Assembly: GCA_007123785.1 (NCBI GenBank)
Contig: SLGL01000160.1
Location: 1 to 11,583 of the forward strand
Source: Balneolaceae bacterium
Lineage (GTDB): Bacteria; Bacteroidota; Rhodothermia; Balneolales; Balneolaceae
Length of the DNA: 11,583 nucleotides
Direction: 5' to 3'
Of this stretch, positions 7,201 to 11,583 are shown one piece after another. The translations under genes and the position numbers were made by a program. Below the pieces are notes generated by a model. It was not told the DNA's origin. It was given only the letters and a program-made list of their open reading frames with translations, and did no database searches. How positions within the stretch are numbered: position 1 is the stretch's first letter; each line of letters starts with the position of its first letter.

Positions 7201-8569
7201 GATGATCACCGCTGCCTCCTTCTCTTCCCAGCCAGCCAAGCTGCCAGTCATCAGCCAGGATTGTTTCCAGTGAAGGTGCTTCCAGCAGATTCTCCGCAGG
7301 CATGGAATGGCAGCTTGCACATCCGTGTATCTGAACCAAACTCTCTCCCCTGCCGATATCGCCGGAGATCGCTTCCGGAATTTTTTCCGAATCGGTTGCT
7401 GAAATCAAAAAAGCCGTGATTGCCGCCGCTTCATCTTCATCCAGCCGGAAATCGGGCATTTGAGTCCAGCGGTAATGACGAGACGGTTTAATGAGAAATT
7501 CAGCAAGGGCAGAGGGATACCATTTGTCTGAAATTCCGGCCAGGCTCAATAGTTTGTGATCGTCCTGATTCGCATCCAGCGTGTGGCAGGCAATGCAGCC
7601 CATCGACGTATAAAGGCGTTCTCCTGTGGTGATGAGTCCGGGACTCTCCTGTGAGGGTGTGCCTGTTGCGTCAGGGGCCTCGCCGAGTGTGGCCAGCCAG
7701 GCGGTGATATCAGCGGCTTGCTGCGGGGTGAAATCCATACCGGGCATCGTTGCTGAAGGACGTAGGGCATGAGGGCTTTTCATCCATTGCTGGATCCAGC
7801 CGGTGCGCAGGCGGCTTGCCACTTCGGTCAGGTCAGGCGCGTCCCGTTCAAGCTCTGGCATTCCGTTTCCAGCAAAAAAAGCAGGGTCTTCAGGTTCGTG
7901 GCATTTCAGGCATGAATAGCGGGTTACAAGCTCCCGCCCGCGTCTTAATTGATTGCTACGGGTGAGGGCTTCTTCCGTTCCGTTGTGGCTGAGTGCCCCT
8001 GGCGGTAACGGTTCGGGAATAAACAGTGAGCCGGACCATAACAGGCATATTTGTGCCGGGCCTGCCTCAGGACTTTGGTAATATAATTGCAGTTCATAGT
8101 ATCCTTCTGGCAGCCGCACCGGTTCGCTTTCCGCAGAACCCTCAGCCTCAAGTATATTTTTGCCTCCTAATCTGAACTGAGTCCGCCCGTTGCCTTCGAT
8201 ATAAAATTGATAATCATCCTCTTCGGTAACGTGGAGAATACCCTCCCATTCGGCTTCAAACGGGCCGGGTTCAAGAAATGGAGTGGGGGGTTCATCCGCA
8301 TCAACAAAAAGTGATGCAAGCCGGGATGTTCTTGTGTCCGGCGACTGAATACCGGGCTGTGTAAAGTGAACGAGCAAGCCTTGCTGTTTTAACTCCGGAC
8401 TTATTGGTTCACTGACAGAAGAGATGGTACTGCCAGAAGATAAGTAATCTTGCAAGAATAAAAACCAGGCTGCGAGAAATACCACCATCAAAACCGGGCT
8501 TGCCAGCAGACCTGCAATAATGCGTTTCCGGTGATTCTTTGGCTCTTCAGCCTGTTTCTTATCGTTCAT
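4247..8569 (-). CDS. Membrane-anchored PA14 / pentaheme cytochrome c / DUF6797-like / beta-propeller fusion protein
   Basis: A protein of 1440 residues. A basic N-terminus and a hydrophobic helix (about 17-40) without a lipobox suggest an uncleaved anchor with the rest in the periplasm. Domains in order: PA14-like sandwich (about 60-185, with PTPFLEPGPF); five c-type heme sites, CLKCH 220-224, CIACH 325-329, CASCH 417-421, CRACH 499-503 and CNFCH 619-623; a DUF6797-like region (about 714-985, with GLAIRVGDG and WTGEFLNFRS); a beta-propeller of the sugar/membrane-bound-dehydrogenase type (about 1010-1320, with MPFGVKV and RQPFGMG); and a C-terminal beta domain (about 1322-1435). Candidate distal Met ligands are M275 or M278 (heme 1), M371 (heme 2), M568 (heme 4) and M659 (heme 5); heme 3 has none. 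The build suggests periplasmic oxidation of an organic substrate with electrons passed along hemes. The substrate, and whether PQQ is used, cannot be told. Confidence 0.9.
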   Translation of the reverse strand: MNDKKQAEEPKNHRKRIIAGLLASPVLMVVFLAAWFLFLQDYLSSGSTISSVSEPISPELKQQGLLVHFTQPGIQSPDTRTSRLASLFVDADEPPTPFLEPGPFEAEWEGILHVTEEDDYQFYIEGNGRTQFRLGGKNILEAEGSAESEPVRLPEGYYELQLYYQSPEAGPAQICLLWSGSLFIPEPLPPGALSHNGTEEALTRSNQLRRGRELVTRYSCLKCHEPEDPAFFAGNGMPELERDAPDLTEVASRLRTGWIQQWMKSPHALRPSATMPGMDFTPQQAADITAWLATLGEAPDATGTPSQESPGLITTGERLYTSMGCIACHTLDANQDDHKLLSLAGISDKWYPSALAEFLIKPSRHYRWTQMPDFRLDEDEAAAITAFLISATDSEKIPEAISGDIGRGESLVQIHGCASCHSMPAENLLEAPSLETILADDWQLGWLGREGGSGDHPSYPALSQNDREALKVFAATGFESLKRYSPIEFATRQVVELDCRACHVIDGRADRWSQLTEEDTPAEDPEDATLRERPPLTWAGEKLQPEWLESLLAGTLEFETRPWLDARMPAIGAKPDLLARGMIESHGFDGINFRHIRPDPEMIAIGRRLSTDIGGGFGCNFCHGGREDLDMYLFGDRLRPEYFYWKMWTPSRVDSLSAMPQFGSLRDGRTRLRDTAEGIAEVQFEAIWHFFVENRLSERDPDAESVVTRWDELYRKMDTGPFFSRAMEVPEGNREPKGLAIRVGDGQQATVHFDQDLLRMSAGWTGEFLNFRSNHDWGTRNSTPPAAGGDVKFLNPPVTGWSTAGNPLSFTDIREEPYGPIPEENGRYEGIYLHGSRVVVSYTVSGTPVLESPWYVENSRTGGFLRDLQIGSHNQPLAVLLFDSEDEVVNIQRQGSLQTARAGQNGNITVAALSGENTAELIVTEEGHVALQFEPHDEDQTVRVLIWNGAAADETSFLELAAANETPDDVQSLTGPGPARWGEPLVTRGEPGENGTAYVADKITAPVENPYDALMHFTGIDFMEDGRAVLSTIHGDVWLVDGLDDSLEQISWQRFATGLNMPFGVKVVDGNIYVSNEDELTLLHDRNGSGEADYYENFHNLITPGAGGWNQAFGLETDSEGNFYFVRGRGNRLSDYRNGVIRVSADGSGMDLIASGFRQPFGMGISPEGLVTVSQQEGTWVPQTPVHMIDPENRKGSFYGYQPAQFRTEDPYPRELGYEPPILWLPRNIDNSGGGQVWVDSDNWGLPRGQMLHLSYGRGTFNKIMYETVDGDRQGAVVPLGRVGARPRVGRFHPEDGHLYVAGLSPEGFERIRYTGETLYLPESVHAHENGLRIRFTQALDPEAAGDVSNFNVHRWNYRWNREYGSEYYSVENPDLMGEDEVNVTSASVSDDGMEIFLEIPGMVPVMQMRISYDLRASDGTPMQQEMYNSVHALNPRFDP

Positions 8570-8628
8570 ATTCCAAGTTGTATTAGTTTTATCAGAAAAC
8601 TGTTAACATCTCAACCCTGCTATGCTCA

Positions 8629-8659
8629 AACCGTTTTCCGCTTTTGGAAAAAAGCGGTT
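8629..8659. repeat. Inverted repeat AACCG-TTTTCC / GGAAAA-CGGTT, possible operator
   Basis: The arms AACCG (8629-8633) and TTTTCC (8634-8639) are complementary to GGAAAA (8646-8651) and CGGTT (8655-8659), with a 6-nt centre GCTTTT and a 3-nt asymmetry (AAG). It could be a protein-binding site, or a hairpin in the leader of the minus-strand cytochrome gene. It lies just downstream of the weak minus-strand promoter candidate, where a bound regulator would block transcription. The core resembles that at 8725-8741. Confidence 0.45.
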
Positions 8660-8708
8660 CCATATAAAGAAACGGAATAATAATAAATCAAAAAAAATAT
8701 TGAATATG

Positions 8709-8725
8709 AAACTTTAAAAAAGTTT
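8709..8725. repeat. Short AT-rich inverted repeat AAACTT-N5-AAGTTT
   Basis: Six-base arms, 8709-8714 and 8720-8725, flank TAAAA, and a T run continues past the right arm. The stem is A/T-rich and weak, so it is a poor terminator candidate. It abuts the second TTTTCC/GGAAAA repeat and may be part of the same regulatory patch. Confidence 0.3.
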
Positions 8726-8741
8726 TTTCCGGATTGGAAAA
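8725..8741. repeat. Inverted repeat TTTTCC-N5-GGAAAA over a -35 box, possible operator
   Basis: TTTTCC (8725-8730) and GGAAAA (8736-8741) are perfect inverted arms around GGATT. The same core appears at 8634-8651 with a 6-nt centre. The right arm covers the TTGGAA -35 candidate at 8734-8739, so a dimeric regulator bound here would compete with RNA polymerase for the + strand gene. No regulator gene is visible in the window. Confidence 0.45.
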
Positions 8742-8762
8742 GGAACCAAAAGTAATTATAAT
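8734..8762 (+). promoter_or_regulatory. Candidate sigma70-type promoter for the + strand pentaheme gene
   Basis: TTGGAA (8734-8739) and a perfect TATAAT (8757-8762) are separated by 17 bp, the ideal spacing. Transcription would start near 8769, leaving a leader of about 80 nt before the ATG at 8850. If the host is a true Bacteroidota member its primary promoters would look different (TTTG with TAnnTTTG), and the region is AT-rich, so a chance match is possible. Confidence 0.4.
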
Positions 8763-8849
8763 GCAATGTTATAGGAATGAAAAGTTTGAATAATGGTGAT
8801 GATAAAGATCATTTGAGGTGCAGGTTGGGATGGTTAAGTCAATGAAAAT

Positions 8850-11583
8850 ATGAAGGATAAAAAAAAGTATTTACCTTTTGTTATCATATTCTGTTTTGTT
8901 TTTACAGCATTGGCCATATGGTATGTTAAGAACAAAAACGACAGACCGGATCATATTGGCCAGATAAATCAAACAAGCAAATTTGATGAAGGAGTGGCAA
9001 ATCAGGGGGTACTTGTTCAATTTATCCAGCCTCATTCAGGAAATACAGACTTTCGAACAGCGCGGCTTCTGGCCTTATATGTAGATTCTGAGGATTCGCC
9101 AACTCCATTTCTTGAGCCGGGGCCGTTTCAATCGGTTTGGGAAGGATGGATTGAAATTACAGAAACAGCAGAATACAGGTTTCATTTTGAAGGAACCGGT
9201 CAGTTGGAGCTGGAACTTGATGGATCTGCTGTACTGCAGTCAGAGGAAAGAGATAGTGAGACGGTACACCTTTCTGAAGGCAGTTATTTAATCAGGGCAG
9301 CGTATAGCAGTCCTGATGATGAACCGGCACAGATGAGACTTCTCTGGTCGACCTCTTCGTTCGGGCCGGAAACCATTCCGCCAACAGCGTTACGTTACGA
9401 TGAATCTCATGGAGACTTACAAAAAGCTTCCCTCATCCGTCACGGCCGCTACCTGATGGCTGAACATTACTGTATAAGTTGTCATCAGCCGGAAGATCCG
9501 GCATATTTTGACAGGTCAGTGATGCCCGAACTAAAAAAAGAAGCTCAAACTCTTGAATATGCAGGAAGCAATCTTCGGGCTGGCTGGCTGAAAAATTGGT
9601 TAGCGAATCCTGATGCGGCTATTCATTCATCACGTTTGCATAATTGGAGCCTGGACGATCAGCAGGCGGCAGATATCGCGGTATTTCTTGCGGATATTGG
9701 CGAACCATCACCTTCTCAGGCAGATGAGGCTCCGGCTGTTATTCAGAGAGGCGGAGAGTTGTTTGCAATGCTGGGTTGTGTGGCGTGTCATGCATTGAGT
9801 GAAAATCCTGAAAACGATGAGCGCCTGGCCCTGAAAAATATTGCCGATAAATGGTATCCGTCTTCTCTCGTAAACTATCTGAAAGCACCGGGAAGTAGAA
9901 ACGTGTGGACGAAAATGCCTGATTTTCACCTCAGCGATGAGGAGGCACATGCGATAGTTTCTTTTTTATTTGATCAAAGTAGTTTGGATTCAGATGAACA
10001 GATTGAGGGAGATGTTGGCAGAGGCAGGTCTCTTGTACAGCAGATGGGATGTGTTAGCTGTCATGCCGGTCCTGCAGAGAATGAGCTTTCAGCTTCCTCT
10101 TTGGAATCGTTATTAACATCGGACTGGCAGCAAGCATTTTTGACTGAAAATGATACTTCCGGATTTTATCATCCGGAGCTTACAACCGAAGAAGTTGAAG
10201 CCTTGATTGCATTTGCAGATCAGGGATTTAAATCATTAGAACGCCGTAGTCCGATAGAATTTGCAGGCAGACAGATTGAGTCAATGAATTGTCAGGCATG
10301 CCACTCGATGGATGGCAGACAGGCTAAACTGGCGTTGTTTGCCTCTGAGGTTGAGCATCTGCTTGAAGATGCAGAAAGGAATCCTTTTGGAGACAAAATT
10401 CCGTCACTCACATGGGTTGGTGAACAGTTGCAGCCGGAGTGGCTTGAGAGTGTTTTGGCCGGAACCCTGGAGCATCCGGCACGGCCCTGGCTGGATGCCA
10501 GAATGCCAGCAGTTCGTGCAGAGCCTTCGCTTTTTGCGAAAGGATTAATGGCGACGCATGGTTTCAGCCCGGATTATGAACCTATCGAGCCCGACCCTGA
10601 ACTGGTTCGCCATGGACGGGCATTGTCGATAGGTATCGGTTTTCTTGGGTGCGATTCCTGCCACCATGGTGGAGAAGCAGGTGGAATGCCTGCTCCTCAC
10701 TTGGGTTTGCTGGCAGATAGATTGCGCCCTGAATTTTATAACTGGATGTTGCAATCTCCGCGCAGAGTAGACCCGCAAACGGCCATGCCGGAATATGTGA
10801 ATGAAGAGGGCATGACGTGGCAAAGAGAGCGATTCGATGGCATTGCCGAAAAACAGTTTGAAGCGATATGGCATTACCTTGTTGAAAATCGCGGGAACTT
10901 TGGTCTGTTAGATGATACTGTAGCAGGCGGACCCGGAACACCCTATGCAGAGATGTATCAACAAATGGACAAAGGGCCATTTTTTTCGGGAGTGATTGAA
11001 ATACCCGGAGCCGGTGAACAGCCTAAAGGATTATCTATCCGTGTGGGTGATGGGCGGCAGGCAACGATCCATTTTGATCACGATTTGCTCAGAATGGGGG
11101 CTGCCTGGACAGGTGAGTTTCTGGAGTTCCGGAGCGATGGGGACTGGGGTATCAGGACGAGTCAGCCTCCCAGGCCCGCAGGGGAGGTGAGGTTTTTAAA
11201 CAGAAGCATAACCGGCTGGAGTCTCCGGGATGAGTTTGCCGATACCCGTGAACAGCCGTTTGGCCCGATACCTGAGGTTTATGGACGGTATCATGGTGTG
11301 TATATTCACGACAATCGCGTTGTTCTGTCATACAATATTTACGGAACAGAGCTGCTTGAATCACCCTGGTTTGCAGAAAATAATCAAACTGGTGCATTTA
11401 TTCGTGATTTTCAGGTTGGTCCGAATCAGCAAACACTATCTGTTTTATTATTTGATGGTGGAGCGGATCTGGAAATTAGTTCGAGAGAATCTTTCCGGAC
11501 AGCCAGGACAGAGCAACACGGAAGAGTAAAAATTGCAGCTATCCAATCACAAGACGGGGTCGAACTGTTTACTTCAGACCAAC
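8850..11583 (+). CDS. Second PA14 / pentaheme cytochrome c / DUF6797-like protein, 3' end outside the window
   Basis: The frame is open from the ATG at 8850 (in-frame TAA at 8835, no other start between) to the right edge, giving 911 residues with no stop. It is a paralogue of the 4247-8569 gene with the same order: anchor helix (about 7-26), PA14-like domain (about 50-170), hemes CISCH 208-212, CVACH 310-314, CVSCH 401-405, CQACH 481-485 and CDSCH 601-605, then a DUF6797-like region (about 710-880). Spacing between hemes is nearly equal in the two proteins. Met ligand candidates remain for hemes 2 (M356), 4 (M552) and 5 (M646). The heme 1 MPGM motif is replaced by RLHNWS, so His264 may act instead, or the heme may be five-coordinate. 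By analogy a propeller should follow beyond the edge. Its role is probably electron transfer coupled to substrate oxidation, with a distinct substrate or redox potential from its sister. Confidence 0.88.
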   Translation, partial: MKDKKKYLPFVIIFCFVFTALAIWYVKNKNDRPDHIGQINQTSKFDEGVANQGVLVQFIQPHSGNTDFRTARLLALYVDSEDSPTPFLEPGPFQSVWEGWIEITETAEYRFHFEGTGQLELELDGSAVLQSEERDSETVHLSEGSYLIRAAYSSPDDEPAQMRLLWSTSSFGPETIPPTALRYDESHGDLQKASLIRHGRYLMAEHYCISCHQPEDPAYFDRSVMPELKKEAQTLEYAGSNLRAGWLKNWLANPDAAIHSSRLHNWSLDDQQAADIAVFLADIGEPSPSQADEAPAVIQRGGELFAMLGCVACHALSENPENDERLALKNIADKWYPSSLVNYLKAPGSRNVWTKMPDFHLSDEEAHAIVSFLFDQSSLDSDEQIEGDVGRGRSLVQQMGCVSCHAGPAENELSASSLESLLTSDWQQAFLTENDTSGFYHPELTTEEVEALIAFADQGFKSLERRSPIEFAGRQIESMNCQACHSMDGRQAKLALFASEVEHLLEDAERNPFGDKIPSLTWVGEQLQPEWLESVLAGTLEHPARPWLDARMPAVRAEPSLFAKGLMATHGFSPDYEPIEPDPELVRHGRALSIGIGFLGCDSCHHGGEAGGMPAPHLGLLADRLRPEFYNWMLQSPRRVDPQTAMPEYVNEEGMTWQRERFDGIAEKQFEAIWHYLVENRGNFGLLDDTVAGGPGTPYAEMYQQMDKGPFFSGVIEIPGAGEQPKGLSIRVGDGRQATIHFDHDLLRMGAAWTGEFLEFRSDGDWGIRTSQPPRPAGEVRFLNRSITGWSLRDEFADTREQPFGPIPEVYGRYHGVYIHDNRVVLSYNIYGTELLESPWFAENNQTGAFIRDFQVGPNQQTLSVLLFDGGADLEISSRESFRTARTEQHGRVKIAAIQSQDGVELFTSDQ

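Larger units (their letters stand above)
8570..8849. other. Divergent regulatory region between the two pentaheme genes
   Basis: This 280-bp AT-rich stretch lies between the start codons of two divergently transcribed paralogues and has no convincing gene. It holds two similar inverted repeats (8634-8651 and 8725-8741), a short AT-stem hairpin (8709-8725) and a good + strand promoter candidate (8734-8762). On the - strand a weaker promoter may be TTGATT (8686-8691) with TTTATA (8663-8668) at a 17-bp spacer. That would give an untranslated leader of roughly 85 nt, similar to that predicted on the + side. Neither flanking start codon has a strong Shine-Dalgarno sequence. Confidence 0.6.

Noticed and set aside
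5423..7273. Several open frames of 60-160 codons on the + strand inside the minus-strand cytochrome gene
   Set aside because: They are opposite-strand shadows of a gene with clear protein signatures. Their translations show no coherent domains or signals.
8777..8845. A 22-codon reading frame in the leader of the + strand pentaheme gene, ending 4 nt before its ATG
   Set aside because: It could be a leader peptide, but the only purine-rich stretch (AGGA) touches its ATG, its composition is unremarkable, and such short frames are expected by chance in this spacer.

Overview
The window appears to come from a Gram-negative, environmental heterotroph of the Bacteroidota/FCB type, with Balneolota-like lineages my best guess. 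This rests on family content: lipoproteins with short lipoboxes, a DUF6807 ('PmoA-like') protein, polysaccharide-lyase-like beta-sandwich proteins, and very large proteins joining PA14, cytochrome c, DUF6797-like and beta-propeller domains. Weak Shine-Dalgarno sites also fit. There are no RNA genes, insertion sequences or CRISPR arrays, and the taxonomic guess is not secure from sequence alone.

Layout. Positions 3-4246 hold five genes on the + strand: the 3' end of a secreted beta-sandwich protein (3-554), a DUF6807 lipoprotein (607-1845), a second related beta-sandwich lipoprotein (1853-2863), and two tandem small PepSY-type membrane proteins (2920-3558 and 3560-4246). Spacing is tight for most of them (52, 7, 56 and 1 nt). 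They meet, with no intervening base, the end of a 1440-residue minus-strand gene (4247-8569) encoding a membrane-anchored five-heme cytochrome c fused to a DUF6797-like region, a beta-propeller and a C-terminal beta domain. A 280-bp AT-rich region (8570-8849) separates it from a divergently transcribed paralogue on the + strand, which starts at 8850 and runs off the right edge (911 codons visible, no stop).

How they may work together. The left half looks like a small extracytoplasmic carbohydrate-processing set (two lyase/lectin-like sandwiches around a DUF6807 protein). The right half looks like a pair of periplasm-facing electron-transfer or dehydrogenase-like proteins. The PepSY pair lies between them and has paired histidines typical of that membrane family. 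A redox link between the PepSY pair and the cytochromes is only an inference from proximity.

The most interesting part is the divergent pair of pentaheme giants. They share architecture and heme spacing but differ in the distal-ligand region of heme 1. Their shared promoter region carries two similar TTTTCC/GGAAAA inverted repeats, one of which overlaps the -35 box of a good candidate promoter.
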